A DNA stretch of 64,000 nt from Auanema rhodensis (Eukaryota > Nematoda > Chromadorea > Rhabditida > Rhabditidae), in assembly GCA_964057225.1 (NCBI GenBank), contig OZ059896.1, positions 1,674,001 to 1,738,000 of the forward strand, written 5' to 3'. The translations under genes were made by a program, and so were the position numbers. Of this stretch, positions 51,484 through 63,885 are shown piece after piece (within the stretch, counting starts at the first letter, position 1; each line of letters starts with the position of its first letter). The notes under the pieces are model-generated. The model saw nothing but the letters and a program-made list of their open reading frames with translations, was not told the origin of the DNA and searched no databases.

Positions 51484-54400
51484 AATGTAGTATAGTGCAT
51501 TCGATGCGGATTTTTAAGCTGCGTCGATCTGTGTTATCAGATTTGCGCTAGCTTAAAAATGCACCGAGATATCAACTGATATAAGTTCACACTTATATCC
51601 TCGATTTTCACCCTGAAGAATTAATTTTTTCGTTGAATATCATTGTCCATCGTTTTTGCCTTGAAAAAAGGAATCTAAAAACATCTACTTTTTGCTAAAT
51701 TATTCTCAAATTTTTCGAAAAAATTTTTGTCAAAATGTTTTTGGAAGCAATTTTGAGTGTACATGGAAACTCAACATACACTAATGCATCATTTTTCAAA
51801 CGATCATAACTAATTTTTGTATTTAGCTTTTCTCAATGTAGTATAGTGCATTCGATGCGGATTTTTAAGCTGCGTCGATCTGTGTTATCAGATTTGCGCT
51901 AGCTTAAAAATGCACCGAGATATCAACTGATATAAGTTCACACTTATATCCTCGATTTTCACCCTGAAGAATTAATTTTTTCGTTGAATAACATTGTCCA
52001 TCGTTTTTGCCTTGAAAAAAGGAATCTAAAAACATCTACTTTTTGCTAAATTATTTTGAAATTTTTCGAAAAAATTTTTGTCAAAATGTTTTTGGAAGCA
52101 ATTTTGAGTGTACATGGAAACTCAACATACACTAATGCATCATTTTTCAAACGATCATAACTAATTTTTGTATTCAGCTTTTTTCAATGAAGTATAGTGC
52201 ATTCGATGCGGATTTTTATGCTGCGTCGATCTGTGTTATCAGATTTGCGCTAGCTTAAAAATGCACCGAGATATCAACTGATATAAGTTTACACTTATAT
52301 CCTCGATTTTCACCCTGAAGAAATAATTTTTTCGTTGAATAACATTGTCCATCGTTTTTGCCTTGAAAAAAGGAATCTAAAAACATCTACTTTTTGCTAA
52401 ATTATTTTGAAATTTTTCGAAAAAATTTTTGTCAAAATGTTTTTGGAAGCAATTTTGAGTGTACATGGAAACTCAACATACACTAATGCATCATTTTTCA
52501 AACGATCATAACTAATTTTTGTATTCAGCTTTTTTCAATGTAGTATAGTGCATTCGATGCGGATTTTTATGCTGCGTCGATCTGTGTTATCAGATTTGCG
52601 CTAGCTTAAAAATGCACCGAGATATCAACTGATATAAGTTTACACTTATATCCTCGATTCTCACCCTGAAGAAATAATTTTTTCGTTGAATAACATTGTC
52701 CATCGTTTTTGCCTTGAAAAAAGGAATCTAAAAACATCTACTTTTTGCTAAATTATTTTGAAATTTTTCGAAAAAATTTTTGTCAAAATGTTTTTGGAAG
52801 CAATTTTGAGTGTACATGGAAACTCAACATACACTAATGCATCATTTTTCAAACGATCATAACTAATTTTTGTATTTAGCTTTTCTCAATGTAATATAGT
52901 GCATTCGATGCGGATTTTCAAGCTGCGTCGATCTGTGTTATCAGATTTGCGCTAGCTTAAAAATGCACCGAGATATCAACTGATATAAGTTCACACTTAT
53001 ATCCTCGATTTTCACCCTGAAGAATTAATTTTTTCGTTGAATAACATTGTCCATCGTTTTTGCCTTGAAAAAAGGAATCTAAAAACATCTACTTTTTGCT
53101 AAATTATTTTGAAATTTTTCGAAAAAATTTTTGTCAAAATGTTTTTGGAAGCAATTTTGAGTGTACATGGAAACTCAACATACACTAATGCATCATTTTT
53201 CAAACGATCATAACTAATTTTTGTATTAAGCGTTTTTCAATGTTGTATAGTGCATTCGATGCGGATTTTTAAGCTGCGTCGATCTGTACTATCAGATTTG
53301 CGCTAGCTTGAAAATGCACCGAGATATCAACTGATATAAGTTCACACCTATATCCTCGATTTTCACCCTGAAGAATTAATTTTTTCGTTGAATAACATTG
53401 TCTATCGTTTTTGCCTTGAAAAAAGGAATCTAAAAACATCTACTTTTTGCTAAATTATTCTCTAATTTTTCGAAAAAATTTTTGTCAAAATGTTTTTGGA
53501 AGCAATTTTGAGTGTACATGGAAACTCAACATACACTAATGCATCATTTTTCAAACGATCATAACTAATTTTTGTATTAAGCGTTTCTCAATGTAGTATA
53601 GTGCATTCGATGCGGATTTTTAAGCTGCGTCGATCTGTACTATCAGATTTGCGCTAGCTTGAAAATGCACCGAGATATCAACTGATATAAGTTCACACCT
53701 ATATCCTCGATTTTCACCCTGAAGAATTAATTTTTTCGTTGAATAACATTGTCTATCGTTTTTGCCTTGAAAAAAGGAATCTAAAAACATCTACTTTTTG
53801 CTAAATTATTCTCAAATTTTTCGAAAAAATTTTTGTCAAAATGTTTTTGGAAGCAATTTTGAGTGTACATGGAAACTCAACATACACTAATGCATCATTT
53901 TTCAAACGATCATAACTAATTTTTGTATTTAGCTTTTCTCAATGTAGTATAGTGCATTCGATGCGGATTTTTAAGCTGCGTCGATCTGTGTTATCAGATT
54001 TGCGCTAGCTTAAAAATGCACCGAGATATCAACTGATATAAGTTCACACTTATATCCTCGATTTTCACCCTGAAGAATTAATTTTTTCGTTGAATAACAT
54101 TGTCTATCGTTTTTGCCTTGAAAAAAGGAATCTAAAAACATCTACTTTTTGCTAAATTATTTTGAAATTTTTCGAAAAAATTTTTGTCAAAATGTTTTTG
54201 GAAGCAATTTTGAGTGTACATGGAAACTCAACATACACTAATGCATCATTTTTCAAACGATCATAACTAATTTTTGTATTTAGCTTTTCTCAATGTTATA
54301 TAGTGCATTCGATGCGGATTTTTAAGCTGCGTCGATCTGTGTTATCAGATTTGCGCTAGCTTAAAAATGCACCGAGATATCAACTGATATAAGTTCACAC

Positions 54401-54993
54401 ATATATCCTCGATTTTCACCCTGAAGAATTAATTTTTTCGTTGAATAACATTGTCCATCGTTTTTGCCTTGAAAAAAGGAATCTAAAAACAACTACTTTT
54501 TGCTAAATTATTCTCAAATTTTTCGAAAAAATTTTTGTCAAAATGTTTTTGGAAGCAATTTTGAGTGTACATGGAAACTCAACATACACTAATGCATCAT
54601 TTTTCAAACGATCATAACTAATTTTTGTATTTAGCTTTTCTCAATGTAGTATAGTGCATTCGATGCGGATTTTTAAGCTGCGTCGATCTGTGTTATCAGA
54701 TTTGCGCTAGCTTAAAAATGCACCGAGATATCAACTGATATAAGTTCACACTTATATTCTCGATTTTCACCCTGAAGAAATAATTTTTTCGTTGAATAAC
54801 ATTGTCCATCGTTTTTGCCTTGAAAAAAGGAATCTAAAAACATCTACTTTTTGCTAAATTATTCTCAAATTTTTCGAAAAAATTTTTGTCAAAATGTTTT
54901 TGGAAGCAATTTTGAGTGTACATGGAAACTCAACATACACTAATGCATCATTTTTCAAACGATCATAACTAATTTTTGTATTTAGCTTTTCTC
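51484..54993 (+). repeat. 10-monomer higher-order unit, first copy (3510 bp)
   Basis: The segment matches the following one at an offset of 3510 bp (10 x 351). Markers in this copy are GAATATCATTG at 51640, AATGAAGTATAG at 52190, GATTCTCACC at 52660, GATTTTCAAGC near 52918, ATTCTCTAAT at 53463, AAACAACTAC near 54488 and TATATTCTCG at 54758. It begins after the T/C difference at 51483/54993 (CTTAATG against CTCAATG). Confidence 0.82.
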
Positions 54994-57900
54994 AATGTAG
55001 TATAGTGCATTCGATGCGGATTTTTAAGCTGCGTCGATCTGTGTTATCAGATTTGCGCTAGCTTAAAAATGCACCGAGATATCAACTGATATAAGTTCAC
55101 ACTTATATCCTCGATTTTCACCCTGAAGAATTAATTTTTTCGTTGAATATCATTGTCCATCGTTTTTGCCTTGAAAAAAGGAATCTAAAAACATCTACTT
55201 TTTGCTAAATTATTCTCAAATTTTTCGAAAAAATTTTTGTCAAAATGTTTTTGGAAGCAATTTTGAGTGTACATGGAAACTCAACATACACTAATGCATC
55301 ATTTTTCAAACGATCATAACTAATTTTTGTATTTAGCTTTTCTCAATGTAGTATAGTGCATTCGATGCGGATTTTTAAGCTGCGTCGATCTGTGTTATCA
55401 GATTTGCGCTAGCTTAAAAATGCACCGAGATATCAACTGATATAAGTTCACACTTATATCCTCGATTTTCACCCTGAAGAATTAATTTTTTCGTTGAATA
55501 ACATTGTCCATCGTTTTTGCCTTGAAAAAAGGAATCTAAAAACATCTACTTTTTGCTAAATTATTTTGAAATTTTTCGAAAAAATTTTTGTCAAAATGTT
55601 TTTGGAAGCAATTTTGAGTGTACATGGAAACTCAACATACACTAATGCATCATTTTTCAAACGATCATAACTAATTTTTGTATTCAGCTTTTTTCAATGA
55701 AGTATAGTGCATTCGATGCGGATTTTTATGCTGCGTCGATCTGTGTTATCAGATTTGCGCTAGCTTAAAAATGCACCGAGATATCAACTGATATAAGTTT
55801 ACACTTATATCCTCGATTTTCACCCTGAAGAAATAATTTTTTCGTTGAATAACATTGTCCATCGTTTTTGCCTTGAAAAAAGGAATCTAAAAACATCTAC
55901 TTTTTGCTAAATTATTTTGAAATTTTTCGAAAAAATTTTTGTCAAAATGTTTTTGGAAGCAATTTTGAGTGTACATGGAAACTCAACATACACTAATGCA
56001 TCATTTTTCAAACGATCATAACTAATTTTTGTATTCAGCTTTTTTCAATGTAGTATAGTGCATTCGATGCGGATTTTTATGCTGCGTCGATCTGTGTTAT
56101 CAGATTTGCGCTAGCTTAAAAATGCACCGAGATATCAACTGATATAAGTTTACACTTATATCCTCGATTCTCACCCTGAAGAAATAATTTTTTCGTTGAA
56201 TAACATTGTCCATCGTTTTTGCCTTGAAAAAAGGAATCTAAAAACATCTACTTTTTGCTAAATTATTTTGAAATTTTTCGAAAAAATTTTTGTCAAAATG
56301 TTTTTGGAAGCAATTTTGAGTGTACATGGAAACTCAACATACACTAATGCATCATTTTTCAAACGATCATAACTAATTTTTGTATTTAGCTTTTCTCAAT
56401 GTAATATAGTGCATTCGATGCGGATTTTCAAGCTGCGTCGATCTGTGTTATCAGATTTGCGCTAGCTTAAAAATGCACCGAGATATCAACTGATATAAGT
56501 TCACACTTATATCCTCGATTCTCACCCTGAAGAAATAATTTTTTCGTTGAATAACATTGTCCATCGTTTTTGCCTTGAAAAAAGGAATCTAAAAACATCT
56601 ACTTTTTGCTAAATTATTTTGAAATTTTTCGAAAAAATTTTTGTCAAAATGTTTTTGGAAGCAATTTTGAGTGTACATGGAAACTCAACATACACTAATG
56701 CATCATTTTTCAAACGATCATAACTAATTTTTGTATTAAGCGTTTTTCAATGTTGTATAGTGCATTCGATGCGGATTTTTAAGCTGCGTCGATCTGTACT
56801 ATCAGATTTGCGCTAGCTTGAAAATGCACCGAGATATCAACTGATATAAGTTCACACCTATATCCTCGATTTTCACCCTGAAGAATTAATTTTTTCGTTG
56901 AATAACATTGTCTATCGTTTTTGCCTTGAAAAAAGGAATCTAAAAACATCTACTTTTTGCTAAATTATTCTCTAATTTTTCGAAAAAATTTTTGTCAAAA
57001 TGTTTTTGGAAGCAATTTTGAGTGTACATGGAAACTCAACATACACTAATGCATCATTTTTCAAACGATCATAACTAATTTTTGTATTAAGCGTTTCTCA
57101 ATGTAGTATAGTGCATTCGATGCGGATTTTTAAGCTGCGTCGATCTGTACTATCAGATTTGCGCTAGCTTGAAAATGCACCGAGATATCAACTGATATAA
57201 GTTCACACCTATATCCTCGATTTTCACCCTGAAGAATTAATTTTTTCGTTGAATAACATTGTCTATCGTTTTTGCCTTGAAAAAAGGAATCTAAAAACAT
57301 CTACTTTTTGCTAAATTATTCTCAAATTTTTCGAAAAAATTTTTGTCAAAATGTTTTTGGAAGCAATTTTGAGTGTACATGGAAACTCAACATACACTAA
57401 TGCATCATTTTTCAAACGATCATAACTAATTTTTGTATTTAGCTTTTCTCAATGTAGTATAGTGCATTCGATGCGGATTTTTAAGCTGCGTCGATCTGTG
57501 TTATCAGATTTGCGCTAGCTTAAAAATGCACCGAGATATCAACTGATATAAGTTCACACTTATATCCTCGATTTTCACCCTGAAGAATTAATTTTTTCGT
57601 TGAATAACATTGTCTATCGTTTTTGCCTTGAAAAAAGGAATCTAAAAACATCTACTTTTTGCTAAATTATTTTGAAATTTTTCGAAAAAATTTTTGTCAA
57701 AATGTTTTTGGAAGCAATTTTGAGTGTACATGGAAACTCAACATACACTAATGCATCATTTTTCAAACGATCATAACTAATTTTTGTATTTAGCTTTTCT
57801 CAATGTTATATAGTGCATTCGATGCGGATTTTTAAGCTGCGTCGATCTGTGTTATCAGATTTGCGCTAGCTTAAAAATGCACCGAGATATCAACTGATAT

Positions 57901-58659
57901 AAGTTCACACATATATCCTCGATTTTCACCCTGAAGAATTAATTTTTTCGTTGAATAACATTGTCCATCGTTTTTGCCTTGAAAAAAGGAATCTAAAAAC
58001 AACTACTTTTTGCTAAATTATTCTCAAATTTTTCGAAAAAATTTTTGTCAAAATGTTTTTGGAAGCAATTTTGAGTGTACATGGAAACTCAACATACACT
58101 AATGCATCATTTTTCAAACGATCATAACTAATTTTTGTATTTAGCTTTTCTCAATGTAGTATAGTGCATTCGATGCGGATTTTTAAGCTGCGTCGATCTG
58201 TGTTATCAGATTTGCGCTAGCTTAAAAATGCACCGAGATATCAACTGATATAAGTTCACACTTATATTCTCGATTTTCACCCTGAAGAAATAATTTTTTC
58301 GTTGAATAACATTGTCCATCGTTTTTGCCTTGAAAAAAGGAATCTAAAAACATCTACTTTTTGCTAAATTATTCTCAAATTTTTCGAAAAAATTTTTGTC
58401 AAAATGTTTTTGGAAGCAATTTTGAGTGTACATGGAAACTCAACATACACTAATGCATCATTTTTCAAACGATCATAACTAATTTTTGTATTTAGCTTTT
58501 CTCAATGTAGTATAGTGCATTCGATGCGGATTTTTAAGCTGCGTCGATCTGTGTTATCAGATTTGCGCTAGCTTAAAAATGCACCGAGATATCAACTGAT
58601 ATAAGTTCACACTTATATCCTCGATTTTCACCCTGAAGAATTAATTTTTTCGTTGAATA
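54994..58659 (+). repeat. 10-monomer higher-order unit, second copy
   Basis: Markers recur at 55150 (GAATATCATTG), 55700, 56170, 56973 and 58268, each 3510 bp after the first copy. The match ends at 58660, where A (GAATAACATTG) faces T at 55150. A short patch at 56521-56536 (GATTCTCACC with GAAATAAT) differs from 53011-53026 (GATTTTCACC with GAATTAAT) and resembles the preceding monomer at 56170. That looks like local conversion. Confidence 0.82.
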
Positions 58660-60718
58660 ACATTGTCTATCGTTTTTGCCTTGAAAAAAGGAATCTAAAA
58701 ATACCTACTTTTTGCTAAATTATTTTGAAATTTTTCGAAAAAATTTTTGTCAAAATGTTTTTGGAAGCAATTTTGAGTGTACATGGAAACTCAACATACA
58801 CTAATGCATCATTTTTCAAACGATCATAACTAATTTTTGTATTTAGCTTTTCTCAATGTTATATAGTGCATTCGATGCGGATTTTTAAGCTGCGTCGATC
58901 TGTGTTATCAGATTTGCGCTAGCTTAAAAATGCACCGAGATATCAACTGATATAAGTTCACACATATATCCTCGATTTTCACCCTGAAGAATTAATTTTT
59001 TCGTTGAATAACATTGTCTATCGTTTTTGCCTTGAAAAAAGGAATCTAAAAACATCTACTTTTTGCTAAATTATTTTGAAATTTTTCGAAAAAATTTTTG
59101 TCAAAATGTTTTTGGAAGCAATTTTGAGTGTACATGGAAACTCAACATACACTAATGCATCATTTTTCAAACGATCATAACTAATTTTTGTATTCAGCTT
59201 TTTTCAATGTAGTATAGTGCATTCGATGCGGATTTTTATGCTGCGTCGATCTGTGTTATCAGATTTGCGCTAGCTTAAAAATGCACCGAGATATCAACTG
59301 ATATAAGTTCACACATATATCCTCGATTTTCACCCTGAAGAATTAATTTTTTCGTTGAATAACATTGTCCATCGTTTTTGCCTTGAAAAAAGGAATCTAA
59401 AAACAACTACTTTTTGCTAAATTATTCTCAAATTTTTCGAAAAAATTTTTGTCAAAATGTTTTTGGAAGCAATTTTGAGTGTACATGGAAACTCAACATA
59501 CACTAATGCATCATTTTTCAAACGATCATAACTAATTTTTGTATTTAGCTTTTCTCAATGTAGTATAGTGCATTCGATGCGGATTTTTAAGCTGCGTCGA
59601 TCTGTGTTATCAGATTTGCGCTAGCTTAAAAATGCACCGAGATATCAACTGATATAAGTTCACACTTATATTCTCGATTTTCACCCTGAAGAAATAATTT
59701 TTTCGTTGAATAACATTGTCCATCGTTTTTGCCTTGAAAAAAGGAATCTAAAAACATCTACTTTTTGCTAAATTATTCTCAAATTTTTCGAAAAAATTTT
59801 TGTCAAAATGTTTTTGGAAGCAATTTTGAGTGTACATGGAAACTCAACATACACTAATGCATCATTTTTCAAACGATCATAACTAATTTTTGTATTTAGC
59901 TTTTCTCAATGTAGTATAGTGCATTCGATGCGGATTTTTAAGCTGCGTCGATCTGTGTTATCAGATTTGCGCTAGCTTAAAAATGCACCGAGATATCAAC
60001 TGATATAAGTTCACACTTATATCCTCGATTTTCACCCTGAAGAATTAATTTTTTCGTTGAATAACATTGTCTATCGTTTTTGCCTTGAAAAAAGGAATCT
60101 AAAAATACCTACTTTTTGCTAAATTATTTTGAAATTTTTCGAAAAAATTTTTGTCAAAATGTTTTTGGAAGCAATTTTGAGTGTACATGGAAACTCAACA
60201 TACACTAATGCATCATTTTTCAAACGATCATAACTAATTTTTGTATTTAGCTTTTCTCAATGTTATATAGTGCATTCGATGCGGATTTTTAAGCTGCGTC
60301 GATCTGTGTTATCAGATTTGCGCTAGCTTAAAAATGCACCGAGATATCAACTGATATAAGTTCACACATATATCCTCGATTTTCACCCTGAAGAATTAAT
60401 TTTTTCGTTGAATAACATTGTCTATCGTTTTTGCCTTGAAAAAAGGAATCTAAAAACATCTACTTTTTGCTAAATTATTTTGAAATTTTTCGAAAAAATT
60501 TTTGTCAAAATGTTTTTGGAAGCAATTTTGAGTGTACATGGAAACTCAACATACACTAATGCATCATTTTTCAAACGATCATAACTAATTTTTGTATTCA
60601 GCTTTTTTCAATGTAGTATAGTGCATTCGATGCGGATTTTTATGCTGCGTCGATCTGTGTTATCAGATTTGCGCTAGCTTAAAAATGCACCGAGATATCA
60701 ACTGATATAAGTTCACAC
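57836..60718 (+). repeat. Four-monomer (1404-bp) tandem duplication
   Basis: Bases 57836-59314 match 59240-60718 at an offset of 1404 bp. Markers are TATATTCTCG (58268 and 59672), AAACAACTAC (monomers at 57919 and 59323) and a double change ATACCTAC for ACATCTAC (58702 and 60106). Limits are unit position 268 on the left and unit position 344 (CACATAT against CACTTAT) on the right. It copies part of the second 10-mer, so it is younger than that duplication. Confidence 0.8.
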
Positions 60719-63423
60719 TTATATCCTCGATTTTCACCCTGAAGAAATAATTTTTTCGTTGAATAACATTGTCCATCGTTTTTGCCTTGAAAAAAGGAAT
60801 CTAAAAACATCTACTTTTTGCTAAATTATTTTGAAATTTTTCGAAAAAATTTTTGTCAAAATGTTTTTGGAAGCAATTTTGAGTGTACATGGAAACTCAA
60901 CATACACTAATGCATCATTTTTCAAACGATCATAACTAATTTTTGTATTTAGCTTTTCTTAATGTAGTATAGTGCATTCGATGCGGATTTTTAAGCTGCG
61001 TCGATCTGTGTTATCAGATTTGCGCTAGCTTAAAAATGCACCGAGATATCAACTGATATAAGTTCACACTTATATCCTCGATTTTCACCCTGAAGAATTA
61101 ATTTTTTCGTTGAATATCATTGTCCATCGTTTTTGCCTTGAAAAAAGGAATCTAAAAACATCTACTTTTTGCTAAATTATTCTCAAATTTTTCGAAAAAA
61201 TTTTTGTCAAAATGTTTTTGGAAGCAATTTTGAGTGTACATGGAAACTCAACATACACTAATGCATCATTTTTCAAACGATCATAACTAATTTTTGTATT
61301 TAGCTTTTCTCAATGTAATATAGTGCATTCGATGCGGATTTTCAAGCTGCGTCGATCTGTGTTATCAGATTTGCGCTAGCTTAAAAATGCACCGAGATAT
61401 CAACTGATATAAGTTCACACTTATATCCTCGATTTTCACCCTGAAGAATTAATTTTTTCGTTGAATAACATTGTCCATCGTTTTTGCCTTGAAAAAAGGA
61501 ATCTAAAAACATCTACTTTTTGCTAAATTATTTTGAAATTTTTCGAAAAAATTTTTGTCAAAATGTTTTTGGAAGCAATTTTGAGTGTACATGGAAACTC
61601 AACATACACTAATGCATCATTTTTCAAACGATCATAACTAATTTTTGTATTAAGCGTTTCTCAATGTTGTATAGTGCATTCGATGCGGATTTTTAAGCTG
61701 CGTCGATCTGTACTATCAGATTTGCGCTAGCTTGAAAATGCACCGAGATATCAACTGATATAAGTTCACACTTATATCCTCGATTTTCACCCTGAAGAAT
61801 TAATTTTTTCGTTGAATAACATTGTCCATCGTTTTTGCCTTGAAAAAAGGAATCTAAAAACATCTACTTTTTGCTAAATTATTTTGAAATTTTTCGAAAA
61901 AATTTTTGTCAAAATGTTTTTGGAAGCAATTTTGAGTGTACATGGAAACTCAACATACACTAATGCATCATTTTTCAAACGATCATAACTAATTTTTGTA
62001 TTTAGCTTTTCTCAATGTAGTATAGTGCATTCGATGCGGATTTTTAAGCTGCGTCGATCTGTGTTATCAGATTTGCGCTAGCTTAAAAATGCACCGAGAT
62101 ATCAACTGATATAAGTTCACACTTATATCCTCGATTTTCACCCTGAAGAATTAATTTTTTCGTTGAATAACATTGTCCATCGTTTTTGCCTTGAAAAAAG
62201 GAATCTAAAAACATCTACTTTTTGCTAAATTATTTTGAAATTTTTCGAAAAAATTTTTGTCAAAATGTTTTTGGAAGCAATTTTGAGTGTACATGGAAAC
62301 TCAACATACACTAATGCATCATTTTTCAAACGATCATAACTAATTTTTGTATTCAGCTTTTTTCAATGTAGTATAGTGCATTCGATGCGGATTTTTATGC
62401 TGCGTCGATCTGTGTTATCAGATTTGCGCTAGCTTAAAAATGCACCGAGATATCAACTGATATAAGTTTACACTTATATCCTCGATTTTCACCCTGAAGA
62501 AATAATTTTTTCGTTGAATAACATTGTCCATCGTTTTTGCCTTGAAAAAAGGAATCTAAAAACATCTACTTTTTGCTAAATTATCTTGAAATTTTTCGAA
62601 AAAATTTTTGTCAAAATGTTTTTGGAAGCAATTTTGAGTGTACATGGAAACTCAACATACACTAATGCATCATTTTTCAAACGATCATAACTAATTTTTG
62701 TATTCAGCTTTTTTCAATGTAGTATAGTGCATTCGATGCGGATTTTTATGCTGCGTCGATCTGTGTTATCAGATTTGCGCTAGCTTAAAAATGCACCGAG
62801 ATATCAACTGATATAAGTTCACACTTATATCCTCGATTTTCACCCTGAAGAAATAATTTTTTCGTTGAATAACATTGTCCATCGTTTTTGCCTTGAAAAA
62901 AGGAATCTAAAAACATCTACTTTTTGCTAAATTATTTTGAAATTTTTCGAAAAAATTTTTGTCAAAATGTTTTTGGAAGCAATTTTGAGTGTACATGGAA
63001 ACTCAACATACACTAATGCATCATTTTTCAAACGATCATAACTAATTTTTGTATTTAGCTTTTCTTAATGTAGTATAGTGCATTCGATGCGGATTTTTAA
63101 GCTGCGTCGATCTGTGTTATCAGATTTGCGCTAGCTTAAAAATGCACCGAGATATCAACTGATATAAGTTCACACTTATATCCTCGATTTTCACCCTGAA
63201 GAATTAATTTTTTCGTTGAATATCATTGTCCATCGTTTTTGCCTTGAAAAAAGGAATCTAAAAACATCTACTTTTTGCTAAATTATTCTCAAATTTTTCG
63301 AAAAAATTTTTGTCAAAATGTTTTTGGAAGCAATTTTGAGTGTACATGGAAACTCAACATACACTAATGCATCATTTTTCAAACGATCATAACTAATTTT
63401 TGTATTTAGCTTTTCTCAATGTA
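60424..63423 (+). repeat. Six-monomer (2106-bp) repeated segment
   Basis: Bases 60424-61317 match 62530-63423 at an offset of 2106 bp. The segment contains the ATTCAGC/TTTTATGCTGC monomer, then GAAATAAT with CTTAATGTAG, then GAATATCATTG (61117 and 63223). One private difference is C at 62585 (TTATCTTGAAAT). The same three-monomer run also occurs near 51 kb, so this is a recurring module. Confidence 0.65.
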
Positions 63424-63885
63424 GTATAGTGCATTCGATGCGGATTTTTAAGCTGCGTCGATCTGTGTTATCAGATTTGCGCTAGCTTAAAAATGCACCG
63501 AGATATCAACTGATATAAGTTCACACTTATATCCTCGATTTTCACCCTGAAGAATTAATTTTTTCGTTGAATAACATTGTCCATCGTTTTTGCCTTGAAA
63601 AAAGGAATCTAAAAACATCTACTTTTTGCTAAATTATTTTGAAATTTTTCGAAAAAATTTTTGTCAAAATGTTTTTGGAAGCAATTTTGAGTGTACATGG
63701 AAACTCAACATACACTAATGCATCATTTTTCAAACGATCATAACTAATTTTTGTATTTAGCTTTTCTCAATGTAGTATAGTGCATTCGATGCGGATTTTT
63801 AAGCTGCGTCGATCTGTGTTATCAGATTTGCGCTAGCTTAAAAATGCACCGAGATATCAACTGATATAAGTTCACACTTATATCC

